From positions 1 through 48,816 of the forward strand of contig CADDZF010000005.1 in assembly GCA_902812445.1 (NCBI GenBank): a DNA stretch of 48,816 nt, in the 5' to 3' direction. Below the pieces are notes generated by a model that saw only the letters and a list, made by a program, of their open reading frames with translations, made no database searches and was not told the DNA's origin. Position numbers and translations under genes: made by a program. How positions within the stretch are numbered: the stretch's first letter is position 1; every line of letters begins with the position of its first letter. Positions 29,683 to 38,918 of the stretch are shown here, in pieces. This DNA is from Methylococcaceae bacterium. GTDB lineage: Bacteria > Pseudomonadota > Gammaproteobacteria > Methylococcales > Methylococcaceae.

Positions 29683-31722
29683 ATGAACAATCCCTTGCTT
29701 GAAGATCATTCTCTCCCGCCTTTCTCCCGCATCAGGGCGGAACATGTCCTGCCAGCGATACGCCAATTGCTGGATGAGAACCGTACCGCCATAGCGAGCC
29801 TGTTGGCGGCCGACCGGGTGCATGACTGGGACAGCCTGGTCCGGCCCCTGGAAGACTTCGATGATCGGCTCAACAAGGCCTGGTCGCCAGTCAGCCATAT
29901 GAACGCGGTGGTCAACAGCGACGCACTGCGCGAAGCCTATAACGCCTGCCTGCCGTTGCTCAGCGAATATGCGACCGAGATCGGCCAAAACCGCCAGTTG
30001 TTCGAGGCCTATCTGCAGCTCACACAGAGCGCTGAGTTCGGCCGGCTCAGTTCCGCGCAGAAAAAAATCATCGAAAATGCGCTACGCGATTTCCGACTTT
30101 CCGGGGTAGCGCTTGAGGAAGCTGAAAAGGCGCGGTTCAAGGAAATCGCCCAAGACCTCTCCACATCATGCAGTCAATTCTCGGATAACCTTTTGGATGC
30201 GACACAGGCCTGGGACAAGCACATCGAAGATGAGAGCCTGCTCAGTGGCATTCCGGAATCGGACCGTGCCTTGGCGCGCCAGAGTGCCCAGTCGAAAGGC
30301 AAGACCGGCTGGCTGTTCACTCTTGAATTTCCTTCCTACATCGCGGTGATGACGTACGCCGACAACCGCGACTTGCGGCGCGAATTCTATGTCGCCTATA
30401 GTACGCGAGCCTCTGATCAGGGCCCCACGGCGCCTCAGTGGGATAATTCCGAGCTGATGGAAAAAATTCTCGCGCTGCGTCATGAGGAAGCTCGGCTTTT
30501 AGGCTATCAAAACTATGCCGAGCTCTCGCTGGTTTGCAAAATGGCGCAAACACCCGGCCAAGTCGTCGGTTTCCTCAAAGATCTTGCCGCGCGCGCCCGT
30601 CCCGTCGCCGAAGACGATCTGCATGAACTCCGCCGGTTCGCCCGCGAGCATCACGGCCTCGAGCCGCTGGAGGCTTGGGATATGAGCTATTACTCAGAAA
30701 AGCTGCGCCAGCATAAATATGCGCTGTCGCAGGAAGAGCTGAGACCTTATTTCCCGGTCGCCCGCGTGCTAACCGGTTTGTTTGCCGTGGTCGAGCGGCT
30801 CTATGGGCTCGATATCAGGGAGCGGAGCGGTGTCGATACCTGGCACCCGGACGTCAAATTTTTCGAAATTCACGATCGTAGCGGTGAACTGCGCGGCGCG
30901 TTTTATATCGACCTGTACGCCCGTCCTAACAAGCGCGGGGGCGCCTGGATGGACGAATGTATTGCGCGGCGAAGGCTGCCGGACCAGGTGCAAAAGCCGG
31001 TCGCCTATCTGACCTGCAACTTCACGCCGCCCGTAGGTGATGATCCTGCGCTTCTCAGGCACGATGAAGTGCTCACCCTGTTTCACGAATTCGGCCACGG
31101 TCTGCATCATCTGTTGACTCGAGTGGACTATCTGGGTGTTTCCGGCATTCACGGCGTGGAGTGGGACGCGGTCGAACTGCCCAGCCAGTTCATGGAGAAT
31201 TTCTGCTGGGAGCACGAAGCCCTTGCGTTGATTTCCGGCCATTACCGGACCGGGGAAACGCTGCCGGACGAATTATTCGCCAAAATGATCGCCGCCAAGA
31301 ATTTCCAGGCCGGCATGCAGATAGAGAGACAGCTCGAATTCAGCCTGTTCGATTTTCTCATCCATCTGGAATACGATCCGAGCAAGGGCGGACGGATTTA
31401 TGAAATCCTCGATCGCGTGCGCAAAGAGGTGGCCGTGTTTATCCCGCCCGCGTTCAATCGTTTCGCGCACAGTTTCTCCCACATCTTCTCCGGTGGCTAT
31501 GCGGCGGGCTATTACAGCTACAAATGGGCAGAAGTGCTGTCGAGCGATGCCTTCTCGCGGTTCCAGGAAAACGGCGTATTCGACCCGGAAACCGGACATT
31601 CATTTCTGGTCAACATTCTCGAAAAAGGCGGCAGCCAGCCGGCTATGGAACTTTTTGTGGCGTTCCGGGGGCGCGAGCCCAAAATCGATGCGCTACTCCG
31701 GCACAACGGCATTGCTGCTTAA
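29683..31722 (+). CDS. prlC: Oligopeptidase A (M3 family zinc metallopeptidase)
   Basis: Cytosolic thimet-type oligopeptidase that degrades signal peptides and short peptides. The 679-aa protein has the zinc motif H-E-F-G-H at residues 468-472 followed by G-L-H-H-L-L, and the conserved G-I-H-G-V-E-W-D-A-V-E-L-P-S-Q-F-M-E-N-F that supplies the third ligand. The N-terminal region (L-P-P-F-S-R-I-R-A-E-H-V-L-P-A-I) matches the family. Length is almost identical to the E. coli enzyme (680 aa). It is monocistronic as far as visible, with a hairpin/T-tract after the stop. Confidence 0.95.
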   Translation: MNNPLLEDHSLPPFSRIRAEHVLPAIRQLLDENRTAIASLLAADRVHDWDSLVRPLEDFDDRLNKAWSPVSHMNAVVNSDALREAYNACLPLLSEYATEIGQNRQLFEAYLQLTQSAEFGRLSSAQKKIIENALRDFRLSGVALEEAEKARFKEIAQDLSTSCSQFSDNLLDATQAWDKHIEDESLLSGIPESDRALARQSAQSKGKTGWLFTLEFPSYIAVMTYADNRDLRREFYVAYSTRASDQGPTAPQWDNSELMEKILALRHEEARLLGYQNYAELSLVCKMAQTPGQVVGFLKDLAARARPVAEDDLHELRRFAREHHGLEPLEAWDMSYYSEKLRQHKYALSQEELRPYFPVARVLTGLFAVVERLYGLDIRERSGVDTWHPDVKFFEIHDRSGELRGAFYIDLYARPNKRGGAWMDECIARRRLPDQVQKPVAYLTCNFTPPVGDDPALLRHDEVLTLFHEFGHGLHHLLTRVDYLGVSGIHGVEWDAVELPSQFMENFCWEHEALALISGHYRTGETLPDELFAKMIAAKNFQAGMQIERQLEFSLFDFLIHLEYDPSKGGRIYEILDRVRKEVAVFIPPAFNRFAHSFSHIFSGGYAAGYYSYKWAEVLSSDAFSRFQENGVFDPETGHSFLVNILEKGGSQPAMELFVAFRGREPKIDALLRHNGIAA

Positions 31723-31753
31723 GCGCCATCCCTGACCTCGGCAACGGGGGAAC

Positions 31754-31776
31754 AAAGGCCGGCAGGAACCGGCTTT
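31754..31776 (+). terminator. Possible intrinsic terminator after prlC
   Basis: GCCGG-CAGGAA-CCGGC stem (31758-31762 with 31769-31773), extended by AAAG/CTTT pairing. The T-run is only three bases, so termination may be weak. Confidence 0.5.
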
Positions 31777-31856
31777 GCCTACGCCGCTTCACGCTGAAGC
31801 GGGCGGCGGATAGAGTCCAAAGCGCGGTCAGCTCGGTTCGCACCGCTTACAGCAAG

Positions 31857-31883
31857 GAGGAAAAGGAATTTTTCCTATTCCTC
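31857..31883 (+). promoter_or_regulatory. Strong hairpin in the leader of the TonB-receptor gene
   Basis: GAGGAAAAGGAA (31857-31868), loop TTT, TTCCTATTCCTC (31872-31883): eleven pairs with one A-A mismatch. The left arm includes a consensus AAGGAGGA Shine-Dalgarno-like stretch that serves no obvious start codon. It lies 58 bases before the receptor ATG, so it may be a leader RNA element or an operator. Confidence 0.45.
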
Positions 31884-31941
31884 GCTGGTGGAGTGCATGG
31901 AAGAATGAAGTCTCCGATCTGCCGGTTGACGACATCACCCC

Positions 31942-34206
31942 ATGAAAAGTTACCCTCTTGCTCTCCTGCTCGTGACGCTGACAGCGATGGCCCGGGCCGA
32001 TAAAGCGCCTCTTGATGTCTTCGAACTTCCGGATGTCGAAGTGGTGGGCATCACTCCGCTGCCGAGCTTGGGGCTGCCGCTCCGCGAGGTGCCAGGCAAC
32101 GTGCAATCGGTGGAGGACGAGGCGATGGAACGCCAGGAGTCCTTGAATCTGCCCCGGTTCATGAACCGCAACCTGAACAGCGTGAACATCAACGACGTGC
32201 AGAACAATCCGTACCAGCCGGATGTCACCTACCGCGGTTTCAATGCATCGCCCCTGATCGGGACGCCGATCGGTCTCTCGGTCTACCAGGACGGCGTCCG
32301 CGTCAACGAGCCGTTCGCCGATACCGTAAACTGGGACCTGATACCGCAGTCCGCGATCGCCAACCTGGACCTGATTCCGGGCTCCAACCCCTTGTTTGGC
32401 CTCAACACGCTGGGCGGTGCGCTGTCTATCCGCACCAAGAGCGGCTTCAGCCACCCCGGCACGCGGGCGGAAATCTACGGCGGTTCCTTCGGACGCAAGG
32501 CGTTTGAATTTGAGCACGGGGGATTCCAGGACCGCTTCGACTGGTTCATCACCGGCAATCTCTTCGAGGACGACGGCTGGCGCGATCACTCCCACAGCAA
32601 CGTGCATCAGTTGTTCGCCAAGGTAGGCTGGGAGGATGAAACGACCGACGTCGATCTCAGCTATACCTTCGCGAAGAACAAGCTGACCGGCAACGGCCCC
32701 TTGCCGGAAAGCATGCTGCAAGCGGACCGCAACGCCGTCTATACGTTCCCGGACATCACCGAGCCCGAGCTGCATTTTTTCAATCTGCGCGTGAGCCATC
32801 AGTTTTCTCCGGATTGGCTTTTGGCGGGCAATGCCTATTACCGCGGCAATGCCCTCGACACCTTCAACGGCGATGTGGCGGAAGACTGCGAGCGGTTCGC
32901 CACCTTCGGCCAATGTCTGAGCGGGGGAGGGGAACTGATTCCTTCCGCCGTCAATCGAAAATCGCGCAGCGTCGAGGACGGTACCGGCGTGCAGCTTCAG
33001 TTGAGCTATCTGGGCAAGCTGTTCGATCTCGACAACAAACTCATTTTCGGCACCAGCTACGACTTTGGGACTACCGATTTCACACAGTCCGAACAGGAAG
33101 CGGCGTTCACTTCAAGCCGAGGCACCACGCCGCTCGACGATCCGGAAACCGCAACGCAGGCGCGGGCGACCAATCAGTATCTCGGCCTCTTCGCCACCGA
33201 CACCCTGTCCGTGACGCCGTGGCTGCACCTCAACGCCTCGGGTCGCTGGAACCGGGCGGAGATCGAGCTGGCCGGTTTCGGCACAGAGGAAGAGGCAGGC
33301 GAACGCACTTCGCTCGCCGGTCGTCACGTGTTCGATCGCTTCAATCCTTCCGCCGGGCTCACCTTGCAGCCGCTGGACGCCCTGTCTCTGCCAGGCGGTT
33401 CGATCAAGGACTTGACCTTCTACGGAAATTACAACGAGGGTTTTCGCGTCCCCACCCCGGTGGAACTGACCTGCGCCGACCCGGAAGCGCCCTGTTCTTT
33501 GCCCAATAGCTTCATCGCCGATCCGCCGCTGAAGCCGGTGATATCAAATACTTTCGAAGTGGGTCTGCGCGGCCAGTTTGGCGAGGCGGTGCGCTGGACC
33601 ACCGCGCTGTACCGCACGCAGCTCTACAACGACATCCTGTTCACCAATGTCCCAGGCGGTGGCTTGGCGCGCGGGTTTTTCCAGAACGTGGGAAAGACTC
33701 TGCGGCAGGGCGCGGAGGTGGGCCTGCAAGGACATCTCGGCCGCTTCAACGGGTACGCCAACTACAGCTTCGTAGAGGCCACCTACGAGACCCGTGCCAC
33801 GCTGCAAAACGCCCTGGGTCCGGAGATCATCCGTCCGGGCGACCGCATTCCCGCCATTCCGCAGCAACTCGTCAAGCTGGGCGCGGAGTACGAACTCTTG
33901 ACCGGCTGGTTTTTCGGCGGCGATCTTCAATACGTCTCCAGCCAGTTCTTGCGCGGTGATGATCAAAACCGACTGCCTAAGGTGAGCGAGTATGTGGTGG
34001 TCAACCTCCATATGCGCTACCGAATCCACAAGCAGGTGGAACTCTTCGCCCTGGCCAACAACGTCCTCGACGCCAACTACGAGAACTTCGGGGTGGTCAA
34101 CCGGAATTTTTTCACCGGCGCTCCAGCTGGCGGCACTCCAGAACGCTTTCTCGGTCCCGGCGCACCGATCGCGGGATGGGCCGGGGTGCGCGTACGGTTC
34201 GATTGA
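31942..34206 (+). CDS. TonB-dependent outer membrane receptor
   Basis: Ligand-gated outer membrane porin driven by TonB. The 754-aa protein has a signal peptide (M-K-S-Y-P-L-A-L-L-L-V-T-L-T-A-M-A-R-A), a TonB-box-like D-V-E-V-V-G, and a plug domain (V-Q-N-N-P-Y-Q-P-D-V-T-Y-R-G-F-N-A-S-P, then G-V-R-V-N-E-P-F-A-D). The plug continues to N-P-L-F-G-L-N-T-L-G-G-A-L-S-I, and a 22-strand barrel follows (F-R-V-P-T-P-V-E-L-T). The last residue is Asp after R-V-R-F rather than the usual terminal Phe. The substrate cannot be told from sequence. The long lumenal loops with cysteine pairs (C-A-D-P-E-A-P-C) suggest a metal complex or organic ligand, but that is a guess. Confidence 0.88.
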   Translation: MKSYPLALLLVTLTAMARADKAPLDVFELPDVEVVGITPLPSLGLPLREVPGNVQSVEDEAMERQESLNLPRFMNRNLNSVNINDVQNNPYQPDVTYRGFNASPLIGTPIGLSVYQDGVRVNEPFADTVNWDLIPQSAIANLDLIPGSNPLFGLNTLGGALSIRTKSGFSHPGTRAEIYGGSFGRKAFEFEHGGFQDRFDWFITGNLFEDDGWRDHSHSNVHQLFAKVGWEDETTDVDLSYTFAKNKLTGNGPLPESMLQADRNAVYTFPDITEPELHFFNLRVSHQFSPDWLLAGNAYYRGNALDTFNGDVAEDCERFATFGQCLSGGGELIPSAVNRKSRSVEDGTGVQLQLSYLGKLFDLDNKLIFGTSYDFGTTDFTQSEQEAAFTSSRGTTPLDDPETATQARATNQYLGLFATDTLSVTPWLHLNASGRWNRAEIELAGFGTEEEAGERTSLAGRHVFDRFNPSAGLTLQPLDALSLPGGSIKDLTFYGNYNEGFRVPTPVELTCADPEAPCSLPNSFIADPPLKPVISNTFEVGLRGQFGEAVRWTTALYRTQLYNDILFTNVPGGGLARGFFQNVGKTLRQGAEVGLQGHLGRFNGYANYSFVEATYETRATLQNALGPEIIRPGDRIPAIPQQLVKLGAEYELLTGWFFGGDLQYVSSQFLRGDDQNRLPKVSEYVVVNLHMRYRIHKQVELFALANNVLDANYENFGVVNRNFFTGAPAGGTPERFLGPGAPIAGWAGVRVRFD

Positions 34207-34424
34207 CCCGCTTGAAACCCTGGAACACGAGCAACTTTGCTTCGCACAGCGAAGACGATCGACCGCCGGGCGCTCGTGTTGCGCTTCATCACCGGCCGCC
34301 GCAATCCACGGCTTGCATTGTCTCGCCGCGAACGTGAAAATTGCCGTAACCGGTATAAATTTCGGCTGCGCCTGACCATCCGCCACGGTGGCGGCGGGCG
34401 AGCCAGGCCAAACCGGAGCTTGAA

Positions 34425-34640
34425 ATGTGTCCGCTCCAGTATCCGTTCCCGCCGTCCCAGGTGGTCGAGTTCTACCGCCTGTACTTCGGCCCCGTGAACC
34501 GCGCCTTCGCGGCGCTCGATGCGGATGGGCAGGCGGCGCTGCGGCGCGATCTGGAGCAGTTGTGGTCAGCGCATAATCGCGCTAAGGACAACTCAACACA
34601 GGTCGCGGCAGAGTATCTTGAAGTGATCGCCACAAGATGA
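34425..34640 (+). pseudogene. C-terminal scrap of a SAM-dependent methyltransferase
   Basis: 71-codon frame with [20 protein letters not shown], then L-W-S-A-H-N-R-A, then [12 protein letters not shown]. This resembles the C-terminal end of class I methyltransferases of the UbiE/MenG-like group. The SAM-binding domain is absent; 34207-34424 upstream has no coding signal. It is probably a remnant left by a deletion. Similarity is recalled from family pattern only. Confidence 0.55.
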
Positions 34641-34666
34641 CTTCGCGGAAGCCCGGCAGCCGACCT

Positions 34667-35884
34667 TCACCCGGGCTGCACGCCGTAGTGCGTCCTGACA
34701 TAGGTCTCCACGATTTCCTGAAATTCGTCGGCGATATGGTCGCCCTTTAGCGTGACCGTTTTGACGCCGTCCTCGTAGACGGGCGCGACAGGCACTTCGC
34801 CGGTTCCCGGCAGGCTGATGCCGATATTGGCGTTCTTGCTCTCACCGGGGCCGTTCACCACGCAGCCCATGACAGCGACGTTCATGTCTTCCACGCCGCT
34901 GTAGTGTCTTTTCCACTCCGGCATTTTGTGGCGCAGATGGCTCTGGATTTGCTGGGCCAGCTTCTGAAAGTAATCGCTCGTGGTGCGGCCACAGCCGGGA
35001 CAGGATATCACCATCGGCGTAAACGCACGGATGCCCAGGGTTTGCAGGATTTCTTGGGCGATGATGACTTCCAGGATGCGGTCGGCGCCGGGCTCCGGCG
35101 TCAACGATATGCGGATGGTATCGCCAATGCCTTGCTGCAGCAGGATAGCAAGGGCGGCGGTGGAGGCGACGATGCCCTTGGAGCCCATGCCGGCTTCGGT
35201 CAAACCCAAATGCAGGGCGTAATCGCAGCGCTGCGAGAGGCTTTGATAGACCGCGATCAGCTCCTGCACACCGCTCATTTTGCAGGACAGCACGATGCGA
35301 TCGGTGGCCAGGCCCAAGGCGGTGGCCCGTTCGGCGCTTTCCAGCGCCGAGGTGATGACCGCCTCGCGCATGACTTCGGCCAGTTCTCTAGGTACGGGCA
35401 GCTTGGCGTTTTCATCCAATAGCCGCGCCAGCACACTTTGATCGAGACTGCCCCAGTTGACGCCGATGCGCACCGGCTTGTCGTAGCGGCAGGCGAATTC
35501 GACCATCTGGGCAAACTGGGTGTCGCGCTTGCTGCCGCGTCCCACGTTGCCGGGGTTGATGCGGTACTTGGCCAGGGCTCGCGCGCAAGCCGGGTATTTC
35601 TCCAGCAGCCTGTGCCCGTTAAAATGAAAGTCGCCGATCAAGGGAACGGTGCAACCGGTTTGGTCGAGCTGCTCGCGAATGCGGGCGACGGCGCCCGCCG
35701 CATCTTCATTGTTGACCGTGATGCGAACCAGCTCGGAACCGGCGCGGGCAAGCTCGAACACCTGCTTGACCGTTGCCTTAACATCGGCGGTATCGGTATT
35801 GGTCATGGACTGCACGACGACGGGGGCGTCGCCGCCGATGCGAACGTTGCCTACGATTACAGCGGTGGTTTGTCTTCGATTCAT
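34667..35884 (-). CDS. ispG: 4-hydroxy-3-methylbut-2-en-1-yl diphosphate synthase IspG (GcpE)
   Basis: [4Fe-4S] enzyme of the MEP isoprenoid pathway, converting MEcPP to HMBPP. The 405-aa protein begins [16 protein letters not shown] and has V-Q-S-M-T-N-T-D-T. It also has the TIM-barrel block R-I-N-P-G-N-V-G and cluster-ligand cysteines in C-P-G-C-G-R-T and G-C-V-V-N-G-P-G-E. Length is slightly above the E. coli protein (372 aa), as in many gammaproteobacteria. It is the first minus-strand gene of the right half and has no close operon partner here. Confidence 0.96.
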   Translation of the reverse strand: MNRRQTTAVIVGNVRIGGDAPVVVQSMTNTDTADVKATVKQVFELARAGSELVRITVNNEDAAGAVARIREQLDQTGCTVPLIGDFHFNGHRLLEKYPACARALAKYRINPGNVGRGSKRDTQFAQMVEFACRYDKPVRIGVNWGSLDQSVLARLLDENAKLPVPRELAEVMREAVITSALESAERATALGLATDRIVLSCKMSGVQELIAVYQSLSQRCDYALHLGLTEAGMGSKGIVASTAALAILLQQGIGDTIRISLTPEPGADRILEVIIAQEILQTLGIRAFTPMVISCPGCGRTTSDYFQKLAQQIQSHLRHKMPEWKRHYSGVEDMNVAVMGCVVNGPGESKNANIGISLPGTGEVPVAPVYEDGVKTVTLKGDHIADEFQEIVETYVRTHYGVQPG

Positions 35885-36084
35885 GGGCCTTAACCTGCAA
35901 ACAGAGTTGTGAGTTCAAATAGCGTGTATTCTAGCAGCCGGGTTGCGCGGGCTTACATCGCCAGCGCCGAACGTGCCGAAATCGGTAAGCTCGGTTGCAT
36001 CAGCGGTGGCGTTCAGAAAGGCCGTTCGACGGGCAGTAATCCACCTTCACCAGCCTCGCTTGCAAGTCTTTCCGGAACGATACG

Positions 36085-36813
36085 ATGCGTATTCAATTCT
36101 TCTCCGACATACACCTGGAATTCGGCCCGCTGTCGCTTCCTCCGACCGATGCCGACCTCATCGTCGCGGCCGGCGACATAGGCGTCGGCGCACAGGGTCT
36201 CGAATGGCTCCAGGCCATCGATGCGCCGGTTATCTACGTGGCCGGAAATCACGAGTTTTACGGACAGGAGCGCGGTTCGACGGTGGCTTTGCTGGGGCGT
36301 GCGGCGCACGGCAGTAATGTGCGCTTTCTGGAAAAGGAACGCCATGTGGTCGGGAACGTCCGCTTTCTCGGCTGCACGCTGTGGACCGATCTCGGAGGCA
36401 AGGAGAACGACCGGCGAGATGAGCTGGTTCCTCTCGCCAATGACTTCCGCCAGATCTACCACGAGGGAGGCGCGTTGACGCCGGCTGCGTATGTGCGCCT
36501 GCATCAGGAAGCAAGAAGGTGGCTGATAGAAGAGCTGGAACGACCCTTTGCGGGGAAAACCGTCATCGTTAGCCACCACGCGCCTACCCTGTGGAGCTGG
36601 CAGGAAAATCCGAACAATCTCCTGCGTTTCATTTACTGCAACGATCTTCGGGCAATCATGCACGCCTATGACATCGCTGCCTGGTTTCACGGCCATACCC
36701 ACGTGACCCTGGATTACCGTTGCGCGGGTACGCGCATTCTGTGCAACCCGCGCGGTTATCATCCGTTCCATCTAGTGGATGGATTCGACGGCGCCAGGTT
36801 CATTGACATCTAG
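36085..36813 (+). CDS. Calcineurin-like metallophosphoesterase
   Basis: Dinuclear-metal phosphoesterase of unknown substrate. The 242-aa protein shows the full motif set: F-F-S-D-I-H-L-E, V-A-A-G-D-I-G, V-A-G-N-H-E-F-Y, V-S-H-H-A-P and F-H-G-H-T-H. It is cytosolic (no signal peptide). Its 3' end overlaps the convergent psd gene by 42 bases. The 200 bases before it hold no recognised gene. Confidence 0.88.
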   Translation: MRIQFFSDIHLEFGPLSLPPTDADLIVAAGDIGVGAQGLEWLQAIDAPVIYVAGNHEFYGQERGSTVALLGRAAHGSNVRFLEKERHVVGNVRFLGCTLWTDLGGKENDRRDELVPLANDFRQIYHEGGALTPAAYVRLHQEARRWLIEELERPFAGKTVIVSHHAPTLWSWQENPNNLLRFIYCNDLRAIMHAYDIAAWFHGHTHVTLDYRCAGTRILCNPRGYHPFHLVDGFDGARFIDI

Positions 36814-37695
36814 GGAGGCTTGCGGGGCCGCATTCAGCAAGCATCCGAGCGCCTGTCCTACCTGCACGCGGGAACCTTCCGACAAATCCTCGCGCCACTT
36901 CAGTTTATCTTTGCCGAACAGCATAATGATCGTCGAGCCCATGTTGAAACGCCCGAGTTCTTCGCCGCGCGCGAGCGTGATCGGACTGGATGAATAATCC
37001 CAGATCCTGACCGTTCTGGCTGAGGGCGGCGTCACCACGCCGTGCCAGACGGTTTCGATGCTGGAGACGAAGATGGCGCCCACCAGTACGAGCGCCATCG
37101 GACCAGCCGCGGTCTCGAATAGCGTGACGATGCGTTCGTTGCGCGCGAATAGATTGGGCACCGATGCCGTCGTCGCCGCATTGACGCTGAACAGTCGGCC
37201 CGGCACGTGCAGCATCGCCTTGAGGGTGCCGGTCAGCGGCATATGCAGCCGATGATAGTCGCGCGGGGACAGGTAGATCGTCGCAAACTCTCCGTCCCGA
37301 AACGGCTCCGCCCGTGCGGCATCGCCGCCGAGCAGAGCGGTTGCCGTGAACGTCGCCCCCTTGGCTTGCATCAGTTTGTCCTGATCAAGCCCGCCGATCT
37401 GGCTGATCGCGCCGTCGGCCGGGCTGGTGATGGTTGCGCAATCCGCGCAGAGCGGACGTGCGTCGGCCCGCAGGGAACGGGTGAAAAAATCGTTGAAGCT
37501 CGCATAGGCTTCCAGCGACGTTTCCAGCGCTTCCGCCATATTGACGCCGTAAACGCGGATAAACGCGCGGGCGAGCAAGTCTTTCCAACGCCTGTTTTGC
37601 GAGTGGGTCACGATGCGCATCAAGCGCGACAGCGTGTGCTGCGGCAGCGCGTACTGCGACAGGGCGAAGAGGCGTTGTCGCAGCCTCGGTTTCAT
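36772..37695 (-). CDS. psd: Phosphatidylserine decarboxylase proenzyme
   Basis: Pyruvoyl-dependent membrane enzyme making phosphatidylethanolamine. The 307-aa proenzyme has F-N-D-F-F-T-R-S-L, S-P-A-D-G-A-I-S-Q-I and P-R-D-Y-H-R-L-H-M-P. It also has the self-cleavage motif G-S-T in F-N-M-G-S-T-I-I-M-L-F (usually L-G-S-T), where the serine becomes the pyruvoyl group. It overlaps the end of the upstream aminotransferase gene by 4 bases, so it is the last gene of the serine/glyoxylate cluster. Confidence 0.95.
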   Translation of the reverse strand: MKPRLRQRLFALSQYALPQHTLSRLMRIVTHSQNRRWKDLLARAFIRVYGVNMAEALETSLEAYASFNDFFTRSLRADARPLCADCATITSPADGAISQIGGLDQDKLMQAKGATFTATALLGGDAARAEPFRDGEFATIYLSPRDYHRLHMPLTGTLKAMLHVPGRLFSVNAATTASVPNLFARNERIVTLFETAAGPMALVLVGAIFVSSIETVWHGVVTPPSARTVRIWDYSSSPITLARGEELGRFNMGSTIIMLFGKDKLKWREDLSEGSRVQVGQALGCLLNAAPQASLDVNEPGAVESIH

Positions 37696-38912
37696 GGTGC
37701 CGACCCGACCGCGAGGTATCCGCGCTGTTCCCGCTCGCAGATCAGTTTCTGGGCAGCGCTGAGGGCGACGCCGCGTCGTATGGGCGCCTTGGTATCGGTA
37801 AGCACGGCTTCCAGGGCGCTCAGGCAGTAAATGACGTTCTTGGCGCTGGCGCTGTAACCCATCAAGCCGATGCGCCAGACTTTCCCCGCCAGCGCGCCCA
37901 GGCCCGCACCGATCTCGAGGTTATAGCGGGACAGCAGCGTGGCGCGGACCTGCGCCTCATCCACGCCTTCCGGCACCAAAATCGCATTGAGTTGAGGCAG
38001 GCGCGCCGCCTCCGGCACGATGAAGCGCAGTCCCATCGCCTCGAGTCCCGCGCGGAGGGCGAGGTGATAATCCCAGTGTCGCCGCCAGGCGTTCTCCAGA
38101 CCTTCCTCCTGCAGCAGCAGGAGCGCTTCGTGGAGGCCGTACAGGGCGTTGACGGGCGCGGTGTGGTGGTAGGCGCGCTTGGTGCCGCCGCCCCAATAGC
38201 TCATCACCAGAGTCAAATCGAGGAACCAGCTCTGTACCTTGCTTCGGCGGTTCTTGAGCGCTTCGACGGCGCGCTGGTTGAAGCTGACCGGCGAGAGGCC
38301 GGGGATACAGGACAGGCATTTCTGCGAGCCGGAATAGACGGCGTCGATCTCCCATTCATCGACCTTGAGCGGGCTCCCGCCCAGGGAAGTGACGGCATCG
38401 ACGATCACCATGGCGCCGTGGTCGTGCGCCAGCCGCGTCAGGGTCCGGGCGTCCGAGCAGGCGCCGGTCGAGGTTTCGGCGTGCACGAATGCGACGATTT
38501 TGGCGTCCGGATGCGCCTTCAGCGCGCTTTCCACCTTGTCGGCATCGACCGGCCTGCCCCACTCGTCTTCCACCAGGATAGGCGTGGCGCCGCAGCGTTC
38601 GACATTCTCTCGCATACGGCCGCCGAAGACGCCGTTCTGGCACACGATCACCTTGTCGCCCGGCTCGGCGAGGTTGACGATGCAGGTTTCCATGCCGGCC
38701 GATCCGGGCGCCGACACGGGCAGCGTGAGCGCGTTGTGCGTTTGCAAGGCATACTGCAGCAAGGCTTTCATGTCGTCCATCATGGCGACGAACAGCGGAT
38801 CGAGATGGCCGATGGTCGGCCTTGCCACGGCTTCGAGGATGCGTGGATGCACATCGGACGGGCCCGGCCCCATCAAGGTTCGGACGGGCGGATGGAAGGA
38901 TTTTATGCTCAT
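37692..38912 (-). CDS. Class V aminotransferase, alanine-glyoxylate aminotransferase-like
   Basis: PLP enzyme of the AGXT type, probably transferring an amino group to glyoxylate to give glycine. The 406-aa protein has G-P-G-P-S-D-V-H-P-R-I-L near the N-terminus, the substrate-binding V-H-A-E-T-S-T-G, the cofactor aspartate in V-D-A-V-T-S-L-G-G, and the Schiff-base Lys198 in S-G-S-Q-K-C-L. It also has the C-terminal L-E-I-G-A-G-L-G-A-L-A-G-K-V-W-R-I-G. It resembles animal AGT1 more than the sga product encoded at 40959. The neighbours (glyK, hprA, sga) support a role in glyoxylate disposal. Amino donor (alanine, serine or other) is not decidable from sequence. Confidence 0.85.
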   Translation of the reverse strand: MSIKSFHPPVRTLMGPGPSDVHPRILEAVARPTIGHLDPLFVAMMDDMKALLQYALQTHNALTLPVSAPGSAGMETCIVNLAEPGDKVIVCQNGVFGGRMRENVERCGATPILVEDEWGRPVDADKVESALKAHPDAKIVAFVHAETSTGACSDARTLTRLAHDHGAMVIVDAVTSLGGSPLKVDEWEIDAVYSGSQKCLSCIPGLSPVSFNQRAVEALKNRRSKVQSWFLDLTLVMSYWGGGTKRAYHHTAPVNALYGLHEALLLLQEEGLENAWRRHWDYHLALRAGLEAMGLRFIVPEAARLPQLNAILVPEGVDEAQVRATLLSRYNLEIGAGLGALAGKVWRIGLMGYSASAKNVIYCLSALEAVLTDTKAPIRRGVALSAAQKLICEREQRGYLAVGSAP

Positions 38913-38918
38913 GTCGTG

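Noticed and set aside
31828-32913. 361-codon minus-strand frame antisense to the TonB receptor
   Set aside because: It is a shadow frame in GC-rich coding DNA. The plus-strand frame has a signal peptide, plug and barrel motifs.
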